Shown: in pieces, positions 1 to 6,341 of the stretch
Layout of the letters: every line of letters starts with the position of its first letter
Numbering within the stretch: the first letter of the stretch is position 1
The notes under the pieces: model-generated
Seen by the model: the letters and a program-made list of their open reading frames with translations, nothing else
What the model was told of the DNA's origin: nothing
Databases searched by the model: none
Position numbers and translations under genes: made by a program
Source of the DNA: CAZIVP01 sp964542915
GTDB taxonomy: Bacteria; Calditrichota; Calditrichia; Calditrichales; Calditrichaceae
DNA: 9,510 nucleotides
Direction: 5' to 3'
Assembly (NCBI GenBank): GCA_964542915.1
Contig: CAZIVP010000036.1
Location: 1-9,510 of the forward strand

Positions 1-36
1 GCCTTTATCCTAAAAGCCTTCGGATTAGAGGCATAG
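1..36 (+). CDS. 3' end of an upstream GIY-YIG nuclease gene (partial, cut by window edge)
   Basis: Read in frame from base 1, the sequence encodes AFILKAFGLEA followed by a TAG stop. These are the same 11 residues and the same stop that end the complete GIY-YIG gene at 139-387, and the 36 bases are identical. I infer that a second copy of that gene lies mostly to the left of the window. Only its C-terminal tail is visible, so whether the upstream copy is intact cannot be judged. It lies in the same frame as the downstream copy, with the two stop codons exactly 351 bases apart. Confidence 0.75.
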   Translation, partial: AFILKAFGLEA

Positions 37-40
37 GACA

Positions 41-56
41 TCCCGATTCCTCGGGA
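41..56 (+). other. Short stem-loop after the GIY-YIG stop codon
   Basis: TCCCGA (41-46) pairs perfectly with TCGGGA (51-56) around a TTCC loop, starting four bases after the TAG stop. The same hairpin recurs at 392-407 in the downstream copy, where the closing pair becomes U-G instead of U-A, so the single difference between the repeats keeps the fold. There is no T tract behind it, so it is not a terminator by itself. It sits where the variable arm of a class II (Ser/Leu) tRNA would be relative to the T arm at 61-77, but four unpaired bases separate the two, more than usual. The role is unknown. Confidence 0.6.
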
Positions 57-60
57 CGAC

Positions 61-87
61 AGGGGTTCGAATCCCCTTGGGAGTGCC
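61..87 (+). other. tRNA-like 3' segment (T arm plus acceptor strand), no 5' half visible
   Basis: AGGGG (61-65) and CCCCT (73-77) form a perfect 5-bp stem around the seven-base loop TTCGAAT, the standard layout of a tRNA T arm. Seven bases (TGGGAGT, 78-84), a possible discriminator G (85) and CC (86-87) follow, as at a tRNA 3' end; the next base is G, so a full CCA is not encoded. No D arm, anticodon arm or matching 5' acceptor strand is present to the left; that space is the GIY-YIG tail. I call it a tRNA remnant or mimic, not a gene. It could be the 3' half of a tRNA interrupted by the nuclease unit, with the 5' half outside the window. From memory, small GIY-YIG genes of this group often abut such tRNA-like tails. 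Confidence 0.6.
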
Positions 88-88
88 G

Positions 89-123
89 GGGCCGGTCAAT
101 GTTTAACCGGCCCTTTTCTTTTT
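89..123 (+). terminator. Rho-independent terminator between the two GIY-YIG copies
   Basis: GGGCCGGT (89-96) pairs perfectly with ACCGGCCC (106-113) around a nine-base loop. A T-rich run (TTTTCTTTTTG, 114-124) follows at once. This is a strong intrinsic terminator for transcription coming from the left, ending either the upstream GIY-YIG copy or the tRNA-like transcript. It lies just 15 bases before the start of the next GIY-YIG gene, so that gene should need its own promoter or read-through. Confidence 0.88.
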
Positions 124-138
124 GTATGGAACGTTACC

Positions 139-387
139 ATGTATCACCTTTATCTGATCTATTCCGCCGAATACGACAGACTCTACATCGGACACACCAA
201 TAATCTTGAACGGCGATCAGACGAACACAATCGTGGCAAATCCATTTACACCAGAAAATTCAGGCCTTGGCAGTTGCTCGCCTATAAGTCATTTGAAACA
301 AGAGGTGATGCCGTGCGCGAAGAGCGACGGATCAAACGATTAAAAAACCGAGCCTTTATCCTAAAAGCCTTCGGATTAGAGGCATAG
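139..387 (+). CDS. Small GIY-YIG endonuclease-fold protein
   Basis: An 82-residue single-domain protein of the short GIY-YIG family (COG2827/YhbQ type; usual length about 80-100 residues), related to the UvrC N-terminal nuclease domain. The first motif is Y5-L-I-Y8 and the second is Y16-I-G18, followed by T20-N-N-L-E-R-R26 with the expected catalytic arginine. H30-N31 and P43-W44 are family hallmarks, and R60-E61 in the 'A-V-R-E-E-R-R-I-K' helix supplies the likely metal-binding glutamate. All core residues seem present, so the protein should fold and may cut DNA; the biological role of stand-alone members is poorly known. The ATG has only a weak upstream purine stretch (GGAA at 128-131). It follows a strong terminator, and a second copy of the gene ends at base 36, in the same frame. 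Confidence 0.9.
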   Translation: MYHLYLIYSAEYDRLYIGHTNNLERRSDEHNRGKSIYTRKFRPWQLLAYKSFETRGDAVREERRIKRLKNRAFILKAFGLEA

Positions 388-413
388 GACATCCCGATTC
401 CTCGGGGCGACAG
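352..413 (+). repeat. Direct repeat, right copy (partner 1-62)
   Basis: 61 of 62 bases match 1-62. This copy includes the final codons of the complete GIY-YIG gene, its TAG stop and the hairpin at 392-407. After base 413 similarity ends: instead of the T-arm sequence there is unrelated DNA (ACATTATGG), and no tRNA-like fold or T-tract terminator follows. The repeat unit therefore has a defined right boundary next to CGACAG. Confidence 0.9.
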
Positions 414-753
414 ACATTATGGCTTGATACTCCTGCTCGCTCCAACGCGGCCGGAAAAACAAAGCGCCCACAGCATGGAGTTGGCTGGAGAAAACGAGCG
501 AGGTAATCAAAATAGCGGGTATACAGATTGATTTTGTTGAAGGATTCGTGATAAAATCCTTTCAGGTTAGGTTATACAAGACCATCGTCATTGTATTTTA
601 TTTATTTCTGAATTTTTCTCTCGTACCTTTTCACAACGATGATGTTTTGACCTTCCTGATGCTATCTAAAAGCCATCTTAAAACCGGATAGCGCTCATCT
701 TCAGGAAATGCTTGCATTCGTTCATTAATTCAATAATGAATCTATTCCAATCC
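414..753. other. 340-bp non-coding stretch between convergent genes, with inverted repeats and a short open frame
   Basis: It lies between the end of the + strand GIY-YIG gene and the end of the - strand DUF3160 gene, so it must hold the 3' ends of both transcripts. CTCGCT-CCAAC (436-446) can pair with GTTGG (480-484) and AGCGAG (497-502). AGGATT (541-546) pairs with AATCCT (555-560) across eight bases. TTCCTGA (653-659) pairs with TCAGGAA (701-707), and inside it GCTATC (661-666) pairs with GATAGC (687-692). None is followed by a convincing T run. On the - strand a stop-to-stop frame of about 31 codons at roughly 641-733 reads protein-like (for example FPEDERYPVLRWLLDSI), but it has no good ribosome binding site. 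I see no full gene here. Confidence 0.5.
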
Positions 754-3333
754 TTATCGCAGCAACACCATCCGTTTACTTGCCGAATGCCCGGCAACCG
801 ATACACGGCAAAAATAGGCGCCACTGGCAACCGGTTGATTGTTTTGATCGACGCCGTTCCAGCGCGTTAGATAATTGCCGCCCGGCAACGGACGATCCAG
901 TAAGCGGGTTACCATCCGGCCTTCGATATCATAAATCGTCAGTTGAACCGGTTCATGGGCGAACTTCGAGCCGATGGTAATGGCAATAACGGTTCCGGCA
1001 TTGAAAGGATTGGGATAATTACGCAGCTGAAGAAAAGATTCGGGTATGGCGCCATTCGGTATGTCTTTATTATTATCAATGGCCGTCATCAGTTGCCGAC
1101 CCTCGCCGCGGTCGGCGCCGGCGGCGTCGGTCAAATACAAATTGACCCAATCGGGGCGCATGGTCTGCTGCAGATATTGCGATTGCCATTCCTCGTCCGT
1201 TAATCTCAAAAAGTTGGTGGTCGTGTGTTCGTAATAGCTCATCACCGGACCGACAAAAGCTAAGGTGTTACCGTCCGGCATACTGACGGGCGCTATCATC
1301 ATATCCATACCGCCCGTACCGGCGTGCATGACCCATCCCATCATAGCTCCGCCGCAATCGGTTGGCGTGGTGTGGTAATCGGCCACTAAATAATCCACAT
1401 TAAGACTGTTCTCCTCGGCCCAGTCCACGTAGCTCTCCTTATAAAAAAGCCTTGAATACCATCCCTCGAACGGTGGCCCGCAAACACTGCTGTTACGAAT
1501 GAGTTGTTTCAAAAACGTCTGTTCATCTTGAGTGAGTCTTTGCTGTTGCAGTTCTTTGCGCGCAATCGTCGCCAGTTGCTCGCAAACGGATTGGAAATGA
1601 TCAAGATAAGCATGAATCATCTGTTTGTTATATTCATCGTCAATAGGCAAAGAAGCGAACGTCTCTTTAGCCGTTCTTGCCAGCTCGCCGAACGTCTCGA
1701 AAAATTCCGGATTTGGCTCCACAAACACATACGGAAACGAACAGATTATACCGCCCGTATAGGATTGTTTGGCGTACAGAAGGTTATCGTGGCGCAGCTC
1801 CGTCCACGAGGCCAGCTGACTGTTCATCTTTTGCTGCCACCAGGCGGCCGTTTGCATAAAGGCGGGTAACGTTTCCCGCCCGGGTTCGGGATTGAGCGTA
1901 CGAATAACATTCAACCATTGATTGTACAGCGTGCCCTGCCAGAAACCCGACGGATAGCTATCGATAAGATAACGCAGGGCGGCCAGATTGGGGGCGTAGT
2001 GATATTGCTCGAGTTCTTCGCGCAGTAACTGAGCGGCGGCGTCGTTGCCCAGAGCAAACAACACATCGAGCGTCGAGGGAAACAGGCGACACACTTTTTT
2101 CTTTTCGTAAAGAATGTTATCAAAGACCACGCTGCCCGTTACATAGGAGTCGATCACAAAACGCTGTCCGAATAGCATAAAGGATGAAGCGGGCCGGATT
2201 TGCTCCGGCGACATGGGATCGGACATCAGAATATGTGAGAGAATGCGCTGAAAAGCGTAATCTCTTATGCTCAGGGTGTCCTGCAATTGTTTTACCCGTG
2301 AGGTATCCAGTAATTGGTCGGCTTCCGTTATATCGAGTGTTTCCCGTAACGATGACAGGTGATTCAGGGTCACATTGTCCTGTTCGCCGACAAAGAAAGT
2401 CAACACCTGTTCGATTTGCTCGTACGCGGAACGTACGTCAGCCATCTCCACCAATTCTTCGATCAAACAGGCGTCGATGATCTGGCGTTGAATATCTTTT
2501 AGCGTCTGTTCATCCTCATACTGCCGGGGTGCAATCAGATAAAACTCGATGCGGCCCAACCACATCATGGCGCGGAAATAGTGCGCCAATTCGGGATGTG
2601 TCTCGCTGGTGTAATGACCGCGCGGCTTAAACTGGCTGAAATCGATGGTTCGGCAATGGTCGGAAAAGAGCGCATACTTCTGTAATTGTTCGCGATTGAT
2701 AAAGCGAAGCAGCGTATCCACGGTATCTTGATTTGATGTGTAATACGGTTGGATATTTGGATCAAATAATTTACGTGCCACGGTTACGTAGACGTCCACA
2801 TCCTTCAGCATGGTGTGCATGTCCCGTTGATCTTTATAGCGCGCTTCGATTGTCGGCAATGTTTGATGTATTTCTTGCAGTAATTGCTGTAACTGTGGGA
2901 TGAGATAGCCGACCTCCACATCGATCAGAATTTGATTGTAGGAGGCATGAAAGGCGTGCAGAATGGCATCGACAGAAAGGAATACCGGCAGGTCCTTGTG
3001 CCAGATGTCTGCGAACTGTTCATGGAAAGATGGTTTACGCAGTCGTTCGGTAACCACGAAGCCCTGTTGTTTGATGAGCGCTTTCTCATCATCGGTCAGG
3101 CCGAATTTGATTTCGATGGAATCGTGATACAGCGCCGATTCCCAGTCCACCGGCGCTTCGGCATTGAACATCCCGGCAGGATGCATGTCCATCAACTGTT
3201 CGGTAGTCATATCCTCATGGGTGGATAAAAAGGTGCGGTATGTTTCCAGAAATTGATCGGTCGATTGGGCCAGGATTGCGCCATAGGTCATGGCCAGGAA
3301 CGTGGCGATTAAAATGACTTGGTTACATTTCAT
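754..3333 (-). CDS. Secreted DUF3160 protein with C-terminal type 9 sorting domain
   Basis: An 859-residue protein. The frame is open to an ATG at 3384, but the ATG at 3333 is preferred because a clear Sec signal peptide begins there (K-C-N then a hydrophobic ILIATFLAMTYGAILA, likely cut near A-Q-S). The ribosome binding site there is weak (GCGAG). Residues about 75-725 match the DUF3160 family: a P-V-F-L-S-V-D-A-I-L-H-A-F-H stretch near 116-129, L-R-H-D-N-L-L-Y-A-K-Q-S-Y at 513-525, V-A-D-Y-H-T-T-P near 650, and GPVMSYYE...RLTDEEW at 695-716. The biochemical role of DUF3160 is unknown. Residues 772-859 form the FlgD-like sorting domain, opening NYPNPFNAGT and ending RMVLLR, so export through the outer membrane by type 9 secretion is likely. 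It is the last gene of the - strand group, 112 bases after the lipoprotein gene. Confidence 0.9.
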   Translation of the reverse strand: MKCNQVILIATFLAMTYGAILAQSTDQFLETYRTFLSTHEDMTTEQLMDMHPAGMFNAEAPVDWESALYHDSIEIKFGLTDDEKALIKQQGFVVTERLRKPSFHEQFADIWHKDLPVFLSVDAILHAFHASYNQILIDVEVGYLIPQLQQLLQEIHQTLPTIEARYKDQRDMHTMLKDVDVYVTVARKLFDPNIQPYYTSNQDTVDTLLRFINREQLQKYALFSDHCRTIDFSQFKPRGHYTSETHPELAHYFRAMMWLGRIEFYLIAPRQYEDEQTLKDIQRQIIDACLIEELVEMADVRSAYEQIEQVLTFFVGEQDNVTLNHLSSLRETLDITEADQLLDTSRVKQLQDTLSIRDYAFQRILSHILMSDPMSPEQIRPASSFMLFGQRFVIDSYVTGSVVFDNILYEKKKVCRLFPSTLDVLFALGNDAAAQLLREELEQYHYAPNLAALRYLIDSYPSGFWQGTLYNQWLNVIRTLNPEPGRETLPAFMQTAAWWQQKMNSQLASWTELRHDNLLYAKQSYTGGIICSFPYVFVEPNPEFFETFGELARTAKETFASLPIDDEYNKQMIHAYLDHFQSVCEQLATIARKELQQQRLTQDEQTFLKQLIRNSSVCGPPFEGWYSRLFYKESYVDWAEENSLNVDYLVADYHTTPTDCGGAMMGWVMHAGTGGMDMMIAPVSMPDGNTLAFVGPVMSYYEHTTTNFLRLTDEEWQSQYLQQTMRPDWVNLYLTDAAGADRGEGRQLMTAIDNNKDIPNGAIPESFLQLRNYPNPFNAGTVIAITIGSKFAHEPVQLTIYDIEGRMVTRLLDRPLPGGNYLTRWNGVDQNNQPVASGAYFCRVSVAGHSASKRMVLLR

Positions 3334-3445
3334 GGTTGACTCGCTTTCATTAAAAAAACGGTTACACTGTCTCCTACATATCATTTCCGCAGAGATAAAA
3401 ACAAAAATTCATTCGCATTACAGATGTGCGGCTCTTCATTCATTC

Positions 3446-3970
3446 TTAAAATGATTTTATTTTTAGAACTTGAATTCTATCAATTAACATCGCACTTGGT
3501 ATAAACCCGCCGGCATTCATCCAAATCGTCATAGAGCTGTCTCCGGGCCATATTATTGCGTTTGGCGTCTCATATTCTTTCCAGGATGTATCTGAGATGA
3601 GAATTTGCATCGCCTGCTTTAGGTTATCACCAAAATAAACCTCAACCGACCCGCCACGGTCTATGTTTTTACCGTAAAAGCAAATGGATACTACTCGTCC
3701 GTTTCCTGGTGGGTCAAATGTAATCGAAGCATGGGGTATCATACACCCACCTGTAATGCGAACCGATTTTTGTCCGTCGCTTGGCGCCGGCTCATCGACC
3801 AGGTAGTTTACCGTAAGCCCTTCCCAGTTTAGCAAATCCGACTCGCTCTCGAACGAATTGGAATAGATGATCTCCTTGGGGTCGCCTTCGGTTTCAAAGA
3901 TTGAACGACACGATAGAAGCATCAAAGAGAGGATTATAAAAGTTAACCGAAACATACATACATTTTTCAT
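3446..3970 (-). CDS. Small lipoprotein with predicted beta-sandwich (CBM-like) domain
   Basis: A 174-residue protein from the ATG at 3970. A TTG one codon earlier (3973) is also possible, but the AGGAGA at 3979-3984 sits eight bases from the ATG. The signal peptide ends in a lipobox, L-L-S-C, with C21 as the expected lipidated residue, so the mature protein should be membrane-anchored. After it, 'YSNSFESESDLLNWEG' and later 'SWKEYETP' and 'MLIDRIQVLK' strands follow the pattern of a jelly-roll domain as seen in family 4/9-type carbohydrate-binding modules: a F-E opening, a central Gly-rich loop, and a closing I-D-x-I-x-V strand. This domain call rests on pattern only and no ligand residues are identified. 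It is the only long gene here, besides the DUF5683-like one, without a sorting domain. Confidence 0.8.
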   Translation of the reverse strand: MKNVCMFRLTFIILSLMLLSCRSIFETEGDPKEIIYSNSFESESDLLNWEGLTVNYLVDEPAPSDGQKSVRITGGCMIPHASITFDPPGNGRVVSICFYGKNIDRGGSVEVYFGDNLKQAMQILISDTSWKEYETPNAIIWPGDSSMTIWMNAGGFIPSAMLIDRIQVLKIKSF

Positions 3971-3978
3971 CAATATGT

Positions 3979-3984
3979 TCTCCT
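3979..3984 (-). promoter_or_regulatory. Ribosome binding site of the lipoprotein gene
   Basis: Read on the - strand this is AGGAGA, eight bases before the ATG at 3970 and five before the alternative TTG at 3973. It is the strongest Shine-Dalgarno sequence among the six - strand genes. Confidence 0.65.
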
Positions 3985-4048
3985 AAAAGTATAACCGATT
4001 TTAACAGAATCTTTTTCGGAACTATATCCTTTAATATCTGAACGATGA

Positions 4049-4299
4049 TTATTTCATCAATATCATTTTTCTCACTTTTGAATAGCCTTGATCGGTTGTT
4101 AACCGATACAGATACAGGCCGCTGGATAAATGGCTGCCGTCGAAGGTAATTTGGTAGCGGCCTTCGGTTTTATTGTTGTTCAAAAGGGTTTCGATTTTTT
4201 TACCGGTAATATCGTAAATGTCAAGGGTTACCCTACCCGAACGGTTTAATGTAAACCCGATGGTCGTTGAAGGATTGAACGGATTGGGCTGGTTTTGAT
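4049..4299 (-). repeat. Sorting-domain DNA repeat, copy A (partner 6398-6648)
   Basis: This stretch codes for the C-terminal sorting domain of the mosaic protein and aligns without gaps to 6398-6648 (constant offset 2349). By hand count about 202 of 251 bases agree. The identity is uneven: the 114 bases nearest the stop codon (4049-4162) show 10 differences, the remaining 137 show about 39. Similarity ends at the stop codon on one side and near the start of the NPFNPSTTI motif on the other. Confidence 0.85.
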
Positions 4300-6163
4300 G
4301 TAGTTGAAAAGCGGCAGGCACGGATGGATTTTTCAATGAAGTGGGATTTCCCAGATAATGAATCAACTGTTGCGGATCGATGCGGCTGTTATAAACACCT
4401 TCACAGGCAAAACTGCCATGTTCCAGAAAATGAAAAGCGTAATGACCGATGTTTAGAGGCTCGGCGGTATTGATCAGGGGATTGTAAATCTGCAGTAATC
4501 CCATAACAATTTCCTGTCCACACACCGGACAAATATGGATCCCATCCATGCCCAGATCGATCACATAGGGTTCGTCCGTACGTGGTTCAGTGGGCAGCGA
4601 CCGGATCTTTTGGGCGTAAATCACGGCCAGCTCTCGCCCATCGGAAATTCCGTCTCCATCCGTATCCGCTTTTTGATTGTCATAGCCAAACAACTCTTCC
4701 CCGTCATTGGTCAGCCCGTCCCGGTCGTCATCATCATCAATAAACACCTGGTGGGTCTTCATGGTCCGGACAAGTTTAATTGCATCAGCCCGGCCTTCCG
4801 GATGTCCGGTGCCATCATAGGCAAAACTACCATGCGCCATGGCATGTAAGGTGATTTGGGGAATTTCAATCTGCCGACCGTTTTCCGGATTTTCAATGGT
4901 CACCGTGCCCATATTGTGGGTGGAACCGCATACCTTACAGGTATCCCGTCCCCTAACCAGATTAAAAGTCACACGACTGTGATCGAGTTCCGCTTCCGTG
5001 GACAATTTTGGGAAGAGCCGGATAAGTCCCTCCGCCAGTTGGGCGCCATCTGGAACACCGTCATTGTCAAAATCAAGGTTATTGCGCGTATCCTCCATCC
5101 TGAGGCTGTCCTCCTCACCATCGGTCAGTCCGTCGCCGTCCCGATCGCCAATCACATTTAGCATATGTCGCGGATCAAAAGGATCCAGTATCCGCTTCAG
5201 AGTATCGATATCGATCCGTTGATTGCTGCTATCGTAAACAAAGGAAAACGAACCATGCTCAATGAAGTGCAGTGCCATAAAGGGCAGGTCCATCTGCAAT
5301 TGGCGACGTGGATTGTTGATGATCAGATGACCCATGTTAACCATCTGCCCGCATTTTGGACAGGGAGTGTCACCGCTCATCCAATGTTCGATTTTAAAAG
5401 TGTGATCCGTTCCGGAGACGGTGGGAAGGGAATCGATGAGGGCTGCCAGTCTTTTGGCCTCCCTCTGTGTATCGGACAACTGTCCCCGGTCGAATAAGCC
5501 CAGATAGATTTCCTCGGCATAGGTCAGATTATTCTGATTGGGATCACCGGCAAGGGGAATGACATGGGTACTGTCCACGGCTGTCTGCCCGTTAATGCCA
5601 ATCGTGGATGAGAGAAGAGCCGCAAGAGTGATCATTAAAATGTTCTGGCGCTGGCGAGCAGGACGCAGCACAGATGATGAATAATGCTGCTGGTACCACT
5701 CTTTCGTGCTCTGATAGACGGAACGATAGTAGGGTAAAAGTTCGCGGGTAGCCCGGCAATAGTTACAAGCCCAGTGGAAAAGAATCGACTGATCCTCCCT
5801 ACTCAGCTCGTTAGGTATGTAGGGATTTTCCATGAACTGCCGGACGCAGCAGGATGGATAACCAAACAGGAATCCTTCCCTTTGTACATCAGTCGGGTTG
5901 GCGGCGGGGACGGTATGGGCGAATTTTTTCAGATAATAATCGATGTAACGGGTGGAAGTACTGAAGACCGTTTCATAAATACGGTCGCCGTTCAATAAGC
6001 GGCGCTCAACTTTTTCCAGGTGTAATCCCTGTTGCTTTAACCAGCGGCGTTTATTACGGTTAAGATGCTTTTCCCAACGGCTGAGGGGTTTGACTTTTTT
6101 ACGTGTGAGTTCCGTGAGATAATAAAATTCAAATTCTTTAGAAATCATGTTACGAGGGGACAT
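4049..6163 (-). CDS. Mosaic protein: Cys-rich GYPxCC domain, internal signal-like segment, three CxxC/HxxxH modules, calcium-type repeats, sorting domain
   Basis: A 704-residue protein; I do not recognise the whole. The ATG at 6163 is chosen over the GTG at 6196 because GGGAGA lies six bases upstream. Residues 1-172 look cytoplasmic and basic, with G-Y-P-S-C-C (101-106) and C-N-Y-C (133-136), a cysteine pattern like that of DUF483-type proteins (weak assignment). Residues 173-193 (ILMITLAALLSSTIGINGQ) look like a signal peptide or membrane span, but internal. Three modules follow at about 246-327, 385-469 and 523-605, each with C-x-x-C, an M-G turn, an N-P, and H-x-x-x-H-G-S-F (C268/C271/H299/H303; C409/C412/H440/H444; C545/C548/H578/H582), which suggests one zinc-type site each. 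Between them, at 339-384 and 475-517, are D-x-D-x-D-G repeats of the thrombospondin type 3/EF-like kind. Residues 623-704 are a type 9 sorting domain. Role unknown. Confidence 0.82.
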   Translation of the reverse strand: MSPRNMISKEFEFYYLTELTRKKVKPLSRWEKHLNRNKRRWLKQQGLHLEKVERRLLNGDRIYETVFSTSTRYIDYYLKKFAHTVPAANPTDVQREGFLFGYPSCCVRQFMENPYIPNELSREDQSILFHWACNYCRATRELLPYYRSVYQSTKEWYQQHYSSSVLRPARQRQNILMITLAALLSSTIGINGQTAVDSTHVIPLAGDPNQNNLTYAEEIYLGLFDRGQLSDTQREAKRLAALIDSLPTVSGTDHTFKIEHWMSGDTPCPKCGQMVNMGHLIINNPRRQLQMDLPFMALHFIEHGSFSFVYDSSNQRIDIDTLKRILDPFDPRHMLNVIGDRDGDGLTDGEEDSLRMEDTRNNLDFDNDGVPDGAQLAEGLIRLFPKLSTEAELDHSRVTFNLVRGRDTCKVCGSTHNMGTVTIENPENGRQIEIPQITLHAMAHGSFAYDGTGHPEGRADAIKLVRTMKTHQVFIDDDDDRDGLTNDGEELFGYDNQKADTDGDGISDGRELAVIYAQKIRSLPTEPRTDEPYVIDLGMDGIHICPVCGQEIVMGLLQIYNPLINTAEPLNIGHYAFHFLEHGSFACEGVYNSRIDPQQLIHYLGNPTSLKNPSVPAAFQLHQNQPNPFNPSTTIGFTLNRSGRVTLDIYDITGKKIETLLNNNKTEGRYQITFDGSHLSSGLYLYRLTTDQGYSKVRKMILMK
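4349..5428 (-). repeat. Three protein-level repeat modules (5183-5428, 4757-5011, 4349-4597)
   Basis: The stretch encodes three diverged copies of an 80-85-residue unit. Shared features in order: a helix ending in 'SLPT' or similar, a short strand, C-x-x-C-G, M-G three to six residues later, I-x-N-P, then a strand and [AT]-[LF]-H-x-x-x-H-G-S-F, and finally R-[IA]-D followed by a helix with two leucines. Asp-rich linkers occupy 5012-5149 and 4613-4741. DNA identity between copies is low, so the triplication is old. Confidence 0.8.
5585..5647 (-). other. Internal signal peptide/membrane segment within the mosaic gene
   Basis: The segment encodes about 20 mostly hydrophobic residues preceded by R-P-A-R-Q-R-Q and followed by G-Q-T-A, the layout of a Sec signal (basic, hydrophobic, cleavable). 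It begins at residue 173 instead of residue 1. A start at the internal ATG (5633-5635) would make it a normal N-terminal signal, but no Shine-Dalgarno sequence is visible ahead of that codon. Confidence 0.6.
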
Positions 6164-6169
6164 GATCAA

Positions 6170-6175
6170 TCTCCC
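6170..6175 (-). promoter_or_regulatory. Ribosome binding site deciding the start of the mosaic gene
   Basis: On the - strand this reads GGGAGA, six bases from the ATG at 6163. It favours that start, and hence inclusion of the N-terminal Cys-rich domain, over the upstream GTG (6196) and the internal ATG (5635). Confidence 0.6.
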
Positions 6176-6341
6176 TTGAATTTTTTCCCCAAGCACTTAA
6201 AGTAGTGGTGGGGGTGCTCCAAAACTGACTTCTTTGAGTCCGGGGATTCAGGTGCATGTTCCAAGTTTTTTATCTATAAACCATTTTGATATCAACCTAA
6301 ATCATAAAATAATTTTAACTCTATTTTTTTCATTCTGATCG

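Larger units (their letters stand above)
1..62 (+). repeat. Direct repeat, left copy (partner 352-413)
   Basis: Bases 1-62 match 352-413 at 61 of 62 positions; the only difference is A56 versus G407. The repeat covers the last 11 codons and stop of the GIY-YIG gene plus 26 bases of 3' flank that contain a small hairpin. It probably continues leftward beyond the window. On the right the match stops abruptly after CGACAG, exactly where the left copy enters its tRNA-like T stem. Confidence 0.9.

Noticed and set aside
37..88. Complete tRNA gene
   Set aside because: Only the T arm and 3' acceptor strand can be formed. The bases where the D and anticodon arms should be are coding sequence of the GIY-YIG tail, and a full CCA is absent.
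388..531. In-frame C-terminal extension of the GIY-YIG protein by TAG read-through
   Set aside because: The open frame of about 47 codons could occur by chance, the translation has no family resemblance, and the usual family length is reached at the TAG.
414..753. Insertion sequence or transposon remnant
   Set aside because: No transposase-like frame, terminal inverted repeats or target duplications are visible; the inverted repeats present are short and local.
780..3228. Several + strand open frames of 60-121 codons across 780-1869 and 2184-3228
   Set aside because: They lie antisense to the long DUF3160 gene, overlap one another, have Arg/Pro/Ser-rich compositions without motifs, and lack ribosome binding sites. 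They are shadows.
4349..5428. Multiheme cytochrome c, because of repeated C-x-x-C
   Set aside because: Each C-x-x-C is followed by glycine, not histidine, so the C-x-x-C-H heme attachment motif is missing in all three modules.
4535..5998. + strand open frames opposite the mosaic gene
   Set aside because: The - strand frame shows clear repeats, motifs and a sorting domain over the same bases; the + strand translations show none.
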